Shown here one piece after another: positions 46,473 through 55,949 of a DNA stretch of 64,000 bases. The position numbers were made by a program, and so were the translations under genes. Location: the NCBI RefSeq assembly GCF_035953295.1, contig NZ_CP108370.1, forward strand, positions 6,495,001 to 6,559,000, written 5' to 3'. A model generated the notes under the pieces. That model worked only from the letters and a program-made list of their open reading frames with translations, had not been told where the DNA came from and ran no database searches. Numbering within the stretch: position 1 is the stretch's first letter; each line of letters begins with the position of its first letter. This DNA is from Streptomyces sp. NBC_01335. Its GTDB lineage: Bacteria; Actinomycetota; Actinomycetes; Streptomycetales; Streptomycetaceae.

Positions 46473-46797
46473 GATGGCTCTCCTCCAGGGTGCGGGATGG
46501 CACTGCTGCGGGGCACGCCCGGAAGCGTGCCGCCCGCCCTCATGCTACTCGTGGGTAACCAGACTGCCCACCCCCTGTGGGAGGAGCGTCGAAGGTCACA
46601 CGTGCCCGGGGCTTCGTGCGGGGACACCAACCTGGCGCGATTTCGATCCTCGCGGTACGCGACGCCGTCCTGGCCCCGGACACGACGACACCCCCGGTCG
46701 GCCGTGGAATCGGGTGACCGGGGGTGTCGGGTGTCGTCGTGCGGTGCCGGGACGCCCCGTGCGCCGCGAGGTGCCGGTCGGGCGCCGGACCGGGGCG
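46473..46797. other. 325-bp intergenic region with a strong terminator
   Basis: It contains the fadA promoter region near 46500-46660 and a terminator hairpin for rnd (46686-46729). No gene is seen. Confidence 0.4.
46686..46729 (-). terminator. Terminator after rnd with alternative stems
   Basis: CGACACCCCCGGTC (46686-46699) pairs perfectly with 46716-46729. The outer CACGACGACACC (46681-46692) can instead pair with GGTGTCGTCGTG (46730-46741). Two mutually exclusive stems therefore share the left arm. Confidence 0.7.
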
Positions 46798-48078
46798 TCA
46801 GGAAGCCGCGCTCTTGTTCAGCGCGTCCAGCAGCAGCGGGGCCACAAGACCGATCTGCCAGCGCCGTGCGCCGTACCCCGCGAGCAGGTCCTCGACCGCG
46901 CCCGGGGTGACGCTCTTCGGCGGCTCCCAGCAGACCCGGCGCACGGTGTCCGGGGTGATGAGGTTCTCCGGCGGCAGGTGCAGCCGCTCGGCGAGTTCGG
47001 AGACGGCGGCGCGGGCGGCCGAGAGCCGGTCCGCCGCCGCGGGGTCCTTGTCCGCCCAGGCGCGCGGCGGCGGCGGGCCGGTGAGCTGCTGGCCGGGCTG
47101 CGGCAGCTCGGACTCCGGCAGCGCCTTCGCGCGGTCCACGGCGGCCTGCCACTGCTCCAGCTGGCGCCGGTTCACGCGGTGCCCGAAACCGGGCAGCGCG
47201 GACAGCGCCTGGACGTTGGCGGGCACCGCGAGCGCGGCCTCCACGATCGCCCCGTCGCCGAGCACCTTGCCCGGGGAGACGTCGCGCCGCTGGGCGACCC
47301 GGTCGCGGGTCTCCCACAGCTCCCGTACGACGGCCAGCTGCCGGCGCCTGCGCACCTTGTGCATGCCCGAGGTCCGGCGCCACGGGTCCTTGCGGGGCGG
47401 GGCGGGGGGCGCCGACGCGATCGCGTCGAACTCCTCGCGGGCCCATTCCAGCTTCCCCTGGCGGTCCAGCTCCTTCTCCAGCGCGTCCCGCAGGTCGATC
47501 AGGAGCTCGACGTCGAGCGCCGCGTAGCGCAGCCACGGGTCGGGGAGCGGCCGGGTGGACCAGTCGACGGCCGAGTGGCCCTTCTCCAGCGCGTACCCGA
47601 GGACGTTCTCGACCATCGCGCCCAGGCCGACCCGGGGGAAGCCGGCCAGTCGCCCGGCGAGCTCGGTGTCGAACAGGGAGGTGGGGAGCATGCCTATTTC
47701 GCGCAGGCAGGGAAGGTCCTGGGTGGCGGCGTGCAGGATCCACTCCGTGCCGGTCAGGGCCTCGCCGAGACCGGACAGGTCGGGGCAGCCGACAGGGTCG
47801 ACGAGGGCGCTGCCCGCGCCCTCGCGGCGCAGCTGTACGAGATAGGCGCGCTGGCCGTAGCGGTAGCCGGAGGCGCGCTCGGCGTCGACGGCCACCGGGC
47901 CGCTGCCGGCGGCGAAAGCGGCGATCACCCGGGCGAGGGCGTCGTCGTCCGCCACCACCGGTGGAATGCCCTCGCGCGGTTCCAGCAAGGGGATCGGCGC
48001 CGGGGCGACGTCGTCCGGGGGAGCGCCCCCGGTGGTTCGCAGTGTCGTGTCTGCTGCGGTCTCTTGGGCGTCGGTCAC
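46798..48078 (-). CDS. rnd: Ribonuclease D-like 3'-5' exonuclease
   Basis: A 426-residue DEDDy exonuclease. The N-terminal nuclease domain holds PVAVDAERASGYRYGQRAYLVQL (first acidic motif), HAATQDLPCLREIG, FDTELAGRLAG and the last motif RYAALDVELLIDL with tyrosine. An HRDC-like helical domain (about 215-300) and a C-terminal helical part follow. It trims tRNA and other RNA 3' ends. The motif order and length fit actinobacterial RNase D. It is flanked by hairpins on both sides. Confidence 0.9.
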   Translation of the reverse strand: MTDAQETAADTTLRTTGGAPPDDVAPAPIPLLEPREGIPPVVADDDALARVIAAFAAGSGPVAVDAERASGYRYGQRAYLVQLRREGAGSALVDPVGCPDLSGLGEALTGTEWILHAATQDLPCLREIGMLPTSLFDTELAGRLAGFPRVGLGAMVENVLGYALEKGHSAVDWSTRPLPDPWLRYAALDVELLIDLRDALEKELDRQGKLEWAREEFDAIASAPPAPPRKDPWRRTSGMHKVRRRRQLAVVRELWETRDRVAQRRDVSPGKVLGDGAIVEAALAVPANVQALSALPGFGHRVNRRQLEQWQAAVDRAKALPESELPQPGQQLTGPPPPRAWADKDPAAADRLSAARAAVSELAERLHLPPENLITPDTVRRVCWEPPKSVTPGAVEDLLAGYGARRWQIGLVAPLLLDALNKSAAS

Positions 48079-48102
48079 CCGTCAAGGGTATCCGTGTATG
48101 CG

Positions 48103-48140
48103 CGACACCCGACGACGGAACGTTCCGTCGTCGGGTGTCG
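48103..48140. terminator. 38-bp perfect palindrome between rnd and the LuxR-type gene
   Basis: CGACACCCGACGACGGAAC (48103-48121) is directly followed by its exact reverse complement (48122-48140) with no spacer. In RNA it makes a very stable stem, probably the terminator of the response-regulator transcript. It also lies just upstream of rnd. Confidence 0.65.
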
Positions 48141-48191
48141 GGCGCGTAAACCGGCCGGATCCCGCATCCCTGCGGGTGCCGGTGGGGGTGG

Positions 48192-48854
48192 TCAGTGGAT
48201 GATGCCGGTCCGCAGGGCGACGGCGACCATTCCGGCGCGGTCTCCGGTGCCGAGCTTGCGGGCGATGCGGGCGAGGTGGGACTTGACCGTGAGGGCGGAG
48301 AGGCCCATCGAGACGCCGATGGCCTTGTTGGACTGGCCTTCGGCGACCAGGCGGAGCACCTCCACCTCACGGCCGGACAGTTCGCGGTAGCCGCCCGGGT
48401 GGCTCGGGGAACCGGGGGGCCGGCGGTGCATACGGGCGGCGTTGGCGCCGATGGGGGCGACGCCGGGTCGGTTGGGGTGGCCGATGTTGGTACGGGTGCC
48501 GGTGACGACGTAGCCCTTGACGCCGCCCGCGAGGGCGTTGCGTACGGCACCGATGTCGTCGGCGGCGGAGAGGGCGAGACCGTTCGGCCAGCCTGCGGCT
48601 CGGGTCTCGGACAGCAGGGTCAGCCCGGAACCGTCGGGCAGGTGGACGTCGGCAACGCAGATGTCGCGCGGGTTGCCGACGCGGGGGCGGGCCTCCGCGA
48701 TGGACGACGCCTCGATGACGTCACGAACTCCGAGGGCCCACAGATGGCGGGTCACGGTGGAACGGACGCGCGGGTCGGCCACGACGACCATGGCCGTCGG
48801 CTTGTTCGGGCGGTAGGCGACCAGGCTTGCGGGCTGCTCTAGGAGAACGGACAC
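48192..48854 (-). CDS. LuxR-type response regulator with atypical receiver
   Basis: A 220-residue regulator. The receiver-like part (about 20-130) keeps one aspartate at the phospho-acceptor place (CVADVHLPDGSG), but the usual acidic pair is reduced to VVVADP. The C-terminal NarL/LuxR HTH is canonical (LSGREVEVLRLVAEGQSNKAIGVSMGLSALTVKSHLARIARKL). No histidine kinase is adjacent, so it is an orphan. GTG 48854 has AGGAGG at 7 nt spacing; a longer frame back to 49028 lacks a ribosome site. The gene is, as I recall, highly conserved in Streptomyces, with unknown targets. Confidence 0.85.
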   Translation of the reverse strand: MSVLLEQPASLVAYRPNKPTAMVVVADPRVRSTVTRHLWALGVRDVIEASSIAEARPRVGNPRDICVADVHLPDGSGLTLLSETRAAGWPNGLALSAADDIGAVRNALAGGVKGYVVTGTRTNIGHPNRPGVAPIGANAARMHRRPPGSPSHPGGYRELSGREVEVLRLVAEGQSNKAIGVSMGLSALTVKSHLARIARKLGTGDRAGMVAVALRTGIIH

Positions 48855-49113
48855 CAGGCCTCCTGGGGGAGTGGCGGGACGGGCCGGCTCGGGGATGAAG
48901 CCGGGGCGAACCGTGCTTGAAGGGTCATTGACCTCTTCGGCAGCAGACCCGTCCTCCTTTAGAGGAAGATCACGATTTGGTGAGTAACAATTCGGACAAA
49001 TCGGACGCGCGATCGATTGTACGACCATGGGACCGGCGGTCGGCCGGCCCGGTCGGGGAGCGCCGGACGGTGTGCGTCGGTCGGTGTGCGCGGGCGTCGT
49101 CCGCCCTCCACCG

Positions 49114-49773
49114 TTACGAGGCCTGCGGCCCCCGCCGCTGCGGCAGGGTGACCACCGTCGCGTCGGCCGGACCGGACGGCGGCAGGCCCGCGATCTGGCA
49201 GAGCAGGTCGCCCCAGGCCGTCAGGTGCCCCGCCGTGTCCGGCACCCCGCCAGGACCGTCGCCGGGCGTCCAGGACGCGCGGATCTCGATCTGGGTCGCG
49301 GGCCGGCGGCTGCCCAGCTCACCGAAATAGTGCGACCCCGCCCGGGTGACCGTGCCGCCCGCCGACCCGTAGGTGAGGCCGCGCGCCTCCAGTGCGCCCG
49401 TCAGCCAGGACCAGCACACCTCGGGCAGCAGCGGGTCGGCTGCCATCTCCGGCTCCAGCTCCGCCCGTACGAGCGTCACCAGGCGAAACGTTCCCTGCCA
49501 GGCGTCGTGACCGGCCGGGTCGTGCAGCAGCACCAGCCGTCCGTCCGCGAGGTCCTCCTCGCCGTCCACGACCACCGCCTCCAGGGCGTAGGCGTGCGGG
49601 GCCAGCCGCTGCGGCGGCCTGGTCGCCTCGATCTCCAGCTCGGGACGGAGCCGCGCCGAGCGCAGCCCCTCGACCGCCGACCGGAACCCGGGCGGAGTGG
49701 GTTTGCTCTCCGCACCGTCCTTACGGGAAGCGGGGTCGGAATGATCGGAGAACTGTTCCTGCGCCGGAGCCAT
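49114..49773 (-). CDS. DUF3000 family protein
   Basis: A 219-residue actinobacterial conserved protein of unknown function (DUF3000), recognised from FRSAVEGLRSARLRPELEIEATRPPQRLAPHAYAL and the central RLVLLHDPAGHDAWQGTFRLVTLVRAELEPEM. Its place divergent from hemE is typical in the genus. No signal or membrane segment is visible. The spacing to the hemE start is about 90 bp, so the two share a promoter region. Confidence 0.85.
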   Translation of the reverse strand: MAPAQEQFSDHSDPASRKDGAESKPTPPGFRSAVEGLRSARLRPELEIEATRPPQRLAPHAYALEAVVVDGEEDLADGRLVLLHDPAGHDAWQGTFRLVTLVRAELEPEMAADPLLPEVCWSWLTGALEARGLTYGSAGGTVTRAGSHYFGELGSRRPATQIEIRASWTPGDGPGGVPDTAGHLTAWGDLLCQIAGLPPSGPADATVVTLPQRRGPQAS

Positions 49774-49865
49774 GCGGGGAAGAGTAGGCGGAACGCGGGC
49801 CGCGCGCAGGGAGAGACACCCTGGTGGGACCGTGCACCTTGGGGCTTCGTGCGAAGATTCTGTGC

Positions 49866-50939
49866 GTGAGTGCCAACGACCGCCCCTCGGGCCAGCTGAC
49901 CACGACCTCCGCCACCCACGACTCGGCGTTCCTGAAGGCGTGCCGACGCGAACCCGTGCCGCACACCCCGGTCTGGTTCATGCGGCAGGCGGGCCGGTCG
50001 CTGCCGGAGTACCTGAAGGCCCGCGAGGGCATCGCGATGCTCGACTCCTGCACGATGCCGGAGCTGGTCACCGAGATCACGCTGCAGCCCGTGCGCCGCC
50101 ACAAGGTCGACGCCGCCGTCTACTACAGCGACATCGTCGTCCCGCTCAAGGCCATCGGCATCGACCTGGACATCAAGCCCGGCGTCGGCCCGGTGATCGC
50201 CGACCCGATCCGCACCCGCGCCGACCTGGCCCGGCTGCGCGATCTGACGCCCGAGGACGTCCCGTACGTCACCGAGGCCGTCCGCATGCTCACCGCCGAG
50301 CTCGGCGAGACCCCGCTCATCGGCTTCGCGGGCGCACCGTTCACGCTCGCCAGCTACCTCGTGGAGGGCGGTCCCTCCCGCAACCACGAGCACACCAAGG
50401 CCATGATGTACGGCGACCCGCAGCTCTGGGCCGACCTCGTGGACCGGCTCGCGGAGATCACCGGCGCCTTCCTGAAGGTCCAGATCGAGGCGGGCGCCTC
50501 GGCCGTACAGGTCTTCGACTCCTGGGTCGGCGCACTGTCCCCCGCCGACTACCGCCGCTCCGTGCTGCCCGCCTCCGCCAAGGTCTTCGACGCGGTCGCC
50601 TCCTACGGCGTCCCGCGCATCCACTTCGGCGTGGGCACCGGAGAGCTGCTGGGCCTCATGGGCGAGGCCGGCGCGGACGTCGTCGGCGTCGACTGGCGCG
50701 TCTCCCTGGACGAGGCCGCCCGCCGCGTCGGCCCCGGCAAGGCGCTCCAGGGCAACCTCGACCCGGCGGTCCTCTTCGCCCCGACGGCCACGGTCGAGGA
50801 GAAGACCCGCGAGGTGCTGGACGCGGCCTCCGGCCTGGAGGGGCACATCTTCAACCTCGGCCACGGCGTCATGCCGTCGATGGACCCGGACGCCCTCACC
50901 CGGCTCGTCGGCTACGTCCACGAGCAGACCGCGCGCTGA
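49866..50939 (+). CDS. hemE: Uroporphyrinogen decarboxylase
   Basis: A 357-residue TIM-barrel enzyme removing four carboxyls from uroporphyrinogen III to give coproporphyrinogen III. The N-terminal signature [14 protein letters not shown] and the second signature [17 protein letters not shown] are complete; the catalytic Asp is in [13 protein letters not shown] 49866 gives the conserved N-terminus SANDRP. No Shine-Dalgarno lies in front, so leaderless or near-leaderless translation is possible. With hemY/cgoX and chdC a few kilobases away it covers a contiguous part of the actinobacterial haem route. Confidence 0.95.
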   Translation: MSANDRPSGQLTTTSATHDSAFLKACRREPVPHTPVWFMRQAGRSLPEYLKAREGIAMLDSCTMPELVTEITLQPVRRHKVDAAVYYSDIVVPLKAIGIDLDIKPGVGPVIADPIRTRADLARLRDLTPEDVPYVTEAVRMLTAELGETPLIGFAGAPFTLASYLVEGGPSRNHEHTKAMMYGDPQLWADLVDRLAEITGAFLKVQIEAGASAVQVFDSWVGALSPADYRRSVLPASAKVFDAVASYGVPRIHFGVGTGELLGLMGEAGADVVGVDWRVSLDEAARRVGPGKALQGNLDPAVLFAPTATVEEKTREVLDAASGLEGHIFNLGHGVMPSMDPDALTRLVGYVHEQTAR

Positions 50940-50944
50940 ACGGA

Positions 50945-50975
50945 CCGGGCCGCCCGCGCGGAGCGGGCGGCCCGG
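50945..50975. terminator. Terminator between hemE and the flavoprotein gene
   Basis: A 13-bp perfect stem (50945-50957 with 50963-50975) and a 5-nt loop, between convergent genes; it can serve both. Confidence 0.85.
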
Positions 50976-50985
50976 CTTCCGTCGC

Positions 50986-52371
50986 TCAGGCCGAGCCCGC
51001 CGCCCGTACCGCCGTGCTCGCCTTGCGGGCGGCCACCAGGACCGGGTCCCAGACGGGGGAGAACGGCGGGGCGTACCCCAGGTCGAGGGCGGTCATCTCC
51101 TCCACCGTCATCCCGGCGGTCAGCGCCACCGCCGCGATGTCCACCCGCTTCGCCGCGCCGTCACGGCCCACGATCTGCACGCCCAGCAGCCGGCCGGTGC
51201 GGTACTCGGCGAGCATCTTCACCGTCATGGGCGCGGCGCCCGGGTAGTAGCCGGCCCGGCCCGTCGACTCGATCGTGGCCGTCACGAACCGCAGCCCGAC
51301 CGCCCGGGCGTCCTTCTCCCGCAGCCCGGTCCGGGCGATCTCCAGGTCGCAGACCTTGCTCACCGCCGTACCGACCACGCCCGGGAACGTCCCGTAACCG
51401 CCGCCGACGTTGGCGCCGATGACCTGGCCGTGCTTGTTGGCGTGGGTGCCGAGCGCGATGTGCCGGGTGCGCTTCGCCACCAGGTCCAGCACCTCCACGC
51501 AGTCGCCTCCCGCCCAGACGTCCTCGTGGCCGACCACCCGCATCGACAGGTCCGTCAGCAGACCGCCGTGCGGCCCGAGCGGCAGCCCGGCCGCGCGGGC
51601 GAGCGTGGTCTCCGGCTCCACGCCGATGCCGAGCACCACGACGTCCGCCGGGTACGTCCCCGCTTCGGTCACCACCGCGGACACCCGGCCGTCGGGACCG
51701 GTGCGGATCTCCGTGACCGCCGCGCGGTTCACCGTCGTGATGCCGAGGCCGTCCATCGCCCCGTGCACCAGGCGCCCCATGTCCGGGTCGAGGGTGGCCA
51801 TCGGCTGCTCGCCCCGGTTCAGCACGGTCACCTCGAAACCCCGGTTCAGCATGGCCTCGGCCATCTCGACGCCGATGTACCCCGCGCCCACCACCACCGC
51901 GCGCCGCCGGTCGGTGCCCACCCGGTCGAGCGAGTCCAGAAGCGCCTGGCCGTCGTCCAGCGTCTGCACCCCGTGCACGCCCGGGGCGTCGATGCCGGGC
52001 AGCGCCGGGCGCACCGGCCGTGCCCCGGTGCCGATCACCAGCTTGTCGTACCCGGTCCAGGACGAGGTACCGGTCTCCAGGTCCACCGCCCGCACACGGC
52101 GGCCCGCGAGATCGATCTCCGTCACCTCGGTGCGGGTACGCAGATCGATGCCGCGGGCCCGGTGCTCCTCGGGCGTACGGGCGATCAGGTCGTCGCGCTC
52201 GGCCACGTCACCGCCCACCCAGTACGGGATGCCGCAGGCGGAGTACGAGGAGAAGTGGCCCCGCTCGAAGGCCACGATGCTCAGCTCCTCGGGCCCCTTC
52301 AGCCTGCGGGCCTGCGACGCGGCGGACATGCCCGCCGCGTCGCCCCCGATGACCACCAGTCGCTCCGTCAT
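50986..52371 (-). CDS. CoA-disulfide reductase / NADH oxidase-like flavoprotein
   Basis: A 461-residue pyridine-nucleotide disulfide oxidoreductase. The FAD motif is VVIGGDAAGMSAASQARRL, the NAD(P)H motif VVVGAGYIGVEMAEAM and the second FAD motif DVWAGGDCVEV. A single redox cysteine sits in SYSACGIPYWVGG, the pattern of CoA-disulfide reductases and NADH oxidases rather than the CxxxxC of lipoamide dehydrogenase. The C-terminal dimerisation domain is complete. It probably keeps low-molecular-weight thiols reduced or consumes NADH; the substrate is not certain. The long frame continuing upstream of the ATG at 52371 is not coding. Confidence 0.85.
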   Translation of the reverse strand: MTERLVVIGGDAAGMSAASQARRLKGPEELSIVAFERGHFSSYSACGIPYWVGGDVAERDDLIARTPEEHRARGIDLRTRTEVTEIDLAGRRVRAVDLETGTSSWTGYDKLVIGTGARPVRPALPGIDAPGVHGVQTLDDGQALLDSLDRVGTDRRRAVVVGAGYIGVEMAEAMLNRGFEVTVLNRGEQPMATLDPDMGRLVHGAMDGLGITTVNRAAVTEIRTGPDGRVSAVVTEAGTYPADVVVLGIGVEPETTLARAAGLPLGPHGGLLTDLSMRVVGHEDVWAGGDCVEVLDLVAKRTRHIALGTHANKHGQVIGANVGGGYGTFPGVVGTAVSKVCDLEIARTGLREKDARAVGLRFVTATIESTGRAGYYPGAAPMTVKMLAEYRTGRLLGVQIVGRDGAAKRVDIAAVALTAGMTVEEMTALDLGYAPPFSPVWDPVLVAARKASTAVRAAGSA

Positions 52372-52451
52372 GCCAGGTCCCTTCGCCGCAGTGTGCCGAC
52401 CGACCACGCTAACGGCGTTTCCGGGGTTTCCCCGCGTTCCCCTCTGCGGTC

Positions 52452-53492
52452 TCAGGGAGTGGGTGTCGTGCCCGCCTCCTCCCGCTCGTCCGCGACAGTG
52501 GAGGCGGCGGGAGCGGCGGGGGCAGCGGCCTCCGGGACGCGGCGGCGGCGCACCACCAGCCGCCAGACCACCAGGACCAGGGCGACGGCCGCCAGGAACG
52601 GGGCGGTGGCACCGATCGCCATCGCGATCCAGCGCAGCGCCGTGACGAACGCGTCCCACCCTCCGGTCACCGCGTCCCGGAACCCGGGATCGTCGTCCCC
52701 GGCGGCGGGGGTCTCCGGCTCGACGAGGTCCAGGGTGATCGTCGCCAGCGAGGTCCGGTCGGCCAGGCTCGCCCGCTGCGCCAGCAGGGACTCCAGGTCC
52801 GCCTGACGGCTGCTCAACTCTCCTTCCAGAGCGACGACATCGCTGATCCGTTCCGCCTTCTCCATCAGGGCGCGCACCCGGTCGACGCTCGCCCGCTGGG
52901 TCGCGACTCGGCTCTCCACGTCCACGACCTGGTCGGTGACGTCCTTCGCCTCCGAGGTGCGCGACAGCAGCTTGCCCGCACCGGTCAGCCGCTTCAGCAC
53001 GTCCTCGTACCGGTCCTCCGGGACACGCAGAACGAGGTGAGAGGCGTCGTGGACGTCGTCCACCCGTTCGGTCGACTCGCTCTCCACCAGCCCGCCGCTG
53101 CCCTCGGCGGCGGACCGGGCCGCGGCGACCGCCTTCGGGACGCTCTTCACCTCGACGGACATCTCCGTGGTGCGGATGACGTGGGTGGCGGCCGCCGTGA
53201 CCTTGTCCGCCGCCTTGCCGTCCGCCTTCCCGCCCGCGCTCCCGCCCGTCGTGGAGCGCGCGTCGTCCGATGCCTCCGAGTCGGCCGCGACGTCCGCGTC
53301 GCCGCCCCCGCCCCGCACGGCGGCCGCCTTGCTGTCCGAGGCGGAATCGTTCATGCCCCCGTCGTCGTTCGCGCCGCACCCGGCCACCGCGAGCAGGACG
53401 ACAAGCGCCCCGGCCGCGAGACCCGCCCCCCGGGCGCGAAGGCGCGGACGCGGGTGCTCCGGGTGTCGCCGGGCTCTCTGCGTGGACTGCAT
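52452..53492 (-). CDS. DUF4349 lipoprotein with C-terminal membrane helix
   Basis: A 346-residue protein. A lipoprotein signal ends in lipobox VAGC; a Gly/Asp/Ser linker follows, then the DUF4349 domain (about 100-265) with a coiled-coil stretch (RVRALMEKAERISDVVALEGELSSRQADLESLLAQ). It ends with a membrane helix (about 285-310) and an Arg/Pro tail. The combination puts the coiled coil outside, anchored at both ends. The function is unknown. Confidence 0.85.
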   Translation of the reverse strand: MQSTQRARRHPEHPRPRLRARGAGLAAGALVVLLAVAGCGANDDGGMNDSASDSKAAAVRGGGGDADVAADSEASDDARSTTGGSAGGKADGKAADKVTAAATHVIRTTEMSVEVKSVPKAVAAARSAAEGSGGLVESESTERVDDVHDASHLVLRVPEDRYEDVLKRLTGAGKLLSRTSEAKDVTDQVVDVESRVATQRASVDRVRALMEKAERISDVVALEGELSSRQADLESLLAQRASLADRTSLATITLDLVEPETPAAGDDDPGFRDAVTGGWDAFVTALRWIAMAIGATAPFLAAVALVLVVWRLVVRRRRVPEAAAPAAPAASTVADEREEAGTTPTP

Positions 53493-53619
53493 GACTGGTC
53501 CCCCCAGGCTGGTGAGTCGATGTGTGCCCTTGGACGTACCGGCCCTCCGTCAGGTTTCCCGGAAGCGGTTTCGAAGCAGTCACGGTCGGGACTCGTTCCG
53601 GGTTTGAGAGAGTGGACCC

Positions 53620-55047
53620 ATGCAGGGTTCTGAACAGCACGCGCACGCGACCACGCCGCACGTCGTCGTCATCGGCGGAGGGATCGCCGGACTGGCCGCC
53701 GCCCACCGGTTGCTCGGCAGTGGGGTACGGGTCACCCTCCTGGAGGCCTCGGCACGGCTCGGCGGGAAGCTCATGACCGGCGAGGTCGCGGGCGTCCAGG
53801 TCGACCTCGGCGCCGAGTCGATGCTCGCCAGGCGCCCCGAAGCGGTCGGCCTGGCCCGCGCCGCCGGACTCGGCGACCGCCTCCAGCCGCCCGCCACGGC
53901 CGCCGCCTCCCTCTGGACCCGCGACGCGCTCCGCCCGATGCCCAAGGGCCACGTGATGGGCGTACCCGGCGACCCGGAGGCGCTGCGCGAGGTGCTGTCG
54001 CCCGAGGGCATCGCCCGGATCGGCCAGGAACGCGAGCTCACCGCGACCGCCGTCGGAGACGACGTCGCGGTCGGCGCGTACGTCGCCGACCGGCTCGGCC
54101 GCGAGGTCGTCGACCGCCTCGTGGAACCGCTGCTCGGCGGGGTGTACGCGGGCGACGCCTACCGGATCTCCCTGCGGGCCGCCGTACCCCAGCTCTTCGA
54201 CATCGCCCGGCAGGGCGGCCCGCTGCTCGACGGGGTGCGCCGGGTCCAGGAGCGGGCCGCGGCCCAGCAGGCGGGCGGGCCCGTCTTCCAGGGCATCGCG
54301 GGCGGCCTCGGCACCCTCCCGGACGCGGTGGCCGACACCGTACGGGCCCAGGGCGGCGAAATCCTCACCGCGACCCCGGTGCTCGGCCTGTCGCGTACCG
54401 AGGCCGGCTGGGACGTCCGTACGGAGACCCGGGTGATCACCGCCGACGGCATCGTCCTCGCCACCCCCGCCTGGTCCGCCTCCACCCTGCTGGCCGCCGA
54501 GTCCCCGGCGGCCTCCGCCGAGCTGGCGGGCGTCGAGTACGCCTCGATGGCCCTGATCACCATGGCGTTCCGCCGCGAGGACACCGACGCGGTGGAGGCG
54601 CTGCGCGGGCGCTCCGGCTTCCTGGTGCCCCCGGTCGACGGCCGCACGATCAAGGCCGCCACCTTCTCCAGCAACAAGTGGCAGTGGGTCGCCGACGCGG
54701 ACCCCGGCCTCTTCGTGCTCCGTACCTCGGTCGGCCGGTACGGCGACGAGGACCACCTGCACCGCGAGGACGACGAGCTCGCCTCGGTCTCCCGCACCGA
54801 CCTCGCCGCCGCCACCGGCCTCACCGCCGCGCCGGTCGGCACCACGGTCACCCGGTGGATCGGCGGACTCCCGCAGTACCCGGTCGGCCACCTCGCCAAG
54901 GTCGACCGCGTCCGGGGCGAGGTCGCGAAGCTGCCCGCCCTGCGGATCTGCGGCGCGGTCTACGACGGCGTCGGCATCCCCGCCTGCGTCGGGAGTGCCC
55001 AGCGCGCCGCCGACGAGATCGCGGCCGAGCTGACGGGCCGGCCGTGA
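53620..55047 (+). CDS. hemY: Coproporphyrinogen III oxidase, HemY/CgoX type
   Basis: A 475-residue FAD-dependent oxidase with the dinucleotide motif VVVIGGGIAGLAAAHRL and the C-terminal flavin loop RICGAVYDGVGIPACVGSAQRAADEI. Often annotated protoporphyrinogen oxidase (hemG/hemY). In Actinobacteria this enzyme works in the coproporphyrin-dependent route and makes coproporphyrin III, consistent with chdC directly downstream. It is soluble or peripheral, with no membrane helix. A small frame overlaps its stop and chdC follows 138 bp later, so they form one operon. Confidence 0.9.
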   Translation: MQGSEQHAHATTPHVVVIGGGIAGLAAAHRLLGSGVRVTLLEASARLGGKLMTGEVAGVQVDLGAESMLARRPEAVGLARAAGLGDRLQPPATAAASLWTRDALRPMPKGHVMGVPGDPEALREVLSPEGIARIGQERELTATAVGDDVAVGAYVADRLGREVVDRLVEPLLGGVYAGDAYRISLRAAVPQLFDIARQGGPLLDGVRRVQERAAAQQAGGPVFQGIAGGLGTLPDAVADTVRAQGGEILTATPVLGLSRTEAGWDVRTETRVITADGIVLATPAWSASTLLAAESPAASAELAGVEYASMALITMAFRREDTDAVEALRGRSGFLVPPVDGRTIKAATFSSNKWQWVADADPGLFVLRTSVGRYGDEDHLHREDDELASVSRTDLAAATGLTAAPVGTTVTRWIGGLPQYPVGHLAKVDRVRGEVAKLPALRICGAVYDGVGIPACVGSAQRAADEIAAELTGRP

Positions 55048-55181
55048 CGGGGGTCGCCGTCACGGGCACGGCGCGGGAGCTCACGGAGAAGATCACCGGG
55101 AAGGTCGCGGGAAAGATCGCGAGGGAGATCATCGCCACGCCGACCCTGGTTCGGGGCACGGAAGACGAGGCGGGACAATAG
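55044..55181 (+). CDS. Possible 45-residue protein between hemY and chdC
   Basis: The GTG at 55044 overlaps the hemY stop (GTGA), and the frame ends 4 bp before the chdC ATG. The product has an amphipathic stretch ([25 protein letters not shown]). The position suits a coupled small protein, but the sequence has no known relative and could be a spacer. The chdC ribosome site lies in its last codons. Confidence 0.3.
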   Translation: MTGVAVTGTARELTEKITGKVAGKIAREIIATPTLVRGTEDEAGQ

Positions 55182-55185
55182 CCGT

Positions 55186-55899
55186 ATGAGTGCGCCTGAG
55201 AAGATCCCGAACGCCGGCAAGAAGGCCAAGGACCTCAACGAGGTCATCCGCTACACCCTGTGGTCCGTCTTCAAGCTGCGCGACGTGCTGCCGGACGACC
55301 GCGCGGGCTACGCCGACGAGGTCCAGGAGCTGTTCGACCAGCTCGCCGCCAAGGACATCACCGTCCGGGGCACCTACGACCTCTCCGGTCTGCGCGCCGA
55401 CGCCGACCTGATGATCTGGTGGCACGCCGAGACCTCGGACGAGCTCCAGGAGGCGTACAACCTCTTCCGGCGCACCAAGCTGGGCCGCGCGCTGGAGCCG
55501 GTCTGGTCGAACATGGCGCTGCACCGCCCCGCCGAGTTCAACAAGTCGCACATCCCGGCCTTCCTGGCCGACGAGACGCCGCGCGACTACGTCAGCGTCT
55601 ACCCGTTCGTGCGCAGCTACGACTGGTACCTGCTGCCCGACGAGGACCGTCGCCGGATGCTCGCCGACCACGGCAAGATGGCCCGCGGCTTCCCGGACGT
55701 CCGCGCCAACACCGTGGCGTCGTTCTCGCTCGGCGACTACGAGTGGCTCCTCGCCTTCGAGGCCGACGAGCTCTACCGCATCGTCGACCTGATGCGCCAC
55801 CTGCGGGCCTCCGAGGCACGGATGCACGTGCGCGAAGAGGTGCCGTTCTACACCGGTCGCCGCAAGGCGGTCGCCGACCTCGTCGCGGGTCTCGCGTAG
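55186..55899 (+). CDS. chdC: Coproheme decarboxylase (HemQ)
   Basis: A 237-residue member of the chlorite dismutase-like superfamily with [12 protein letters not shown] at the start, [24 protein letters not shown] in the centre and the proximal-histidine region [13 protein letters not shown]. It turns iron-coproporphyrin (coproheme) into haem b using peroxide, the final step in Actinobacteria. Its pairing with the HemY-type oxidase confirms the coproporphyrin pathway here. A hairpin follows the stop. Confidence 0.93.
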   Translation: MSAPEKIPNAGKKAKDLNEVIRYTLWSVFKLRDVLPDDRAGYADEVQELFDQLAAKDITVRGTYDLSGLRADADLMIWWHAETSDELQEAYNLFRRTKLGRALEPVWSNMALHRPAEFNKSHIPAFLADETPRDYVSVYPFVRSYDWYLLPDEDRRRMLADHGKMARGFPDVRANTVASFSLGDYEWLLAFEADELYRIVDLMRHLRASEARMHVREEVPFYTGRRKAVADLVAGLA

Positions 55900-55907
55900 G
55901 GTCCTCT

Positions 55908-55949
55908 GGTCGGCGTTCTCCCGGGGGCCCTCCCGGAAGACCGCCGACC
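55908..55949 (+). terminator. Terminator after chdC
   Basis: GGTCGGCG (55908-55915) pairs with CGCCGACC (55942-55949), with an inner CCGGG/CCCGG pairing, just after the chdC stop. The remaining stretch to 56253 contains no recognisable gene. Confidence 0.6.

Noticed and set aside
52372..54891. Upstream extension of the flavoprotein frame to over 1300 codons
   Set aside because: It runs antisense through two well-supported genes, and the FAD motif starts right after the ATG at 52371.
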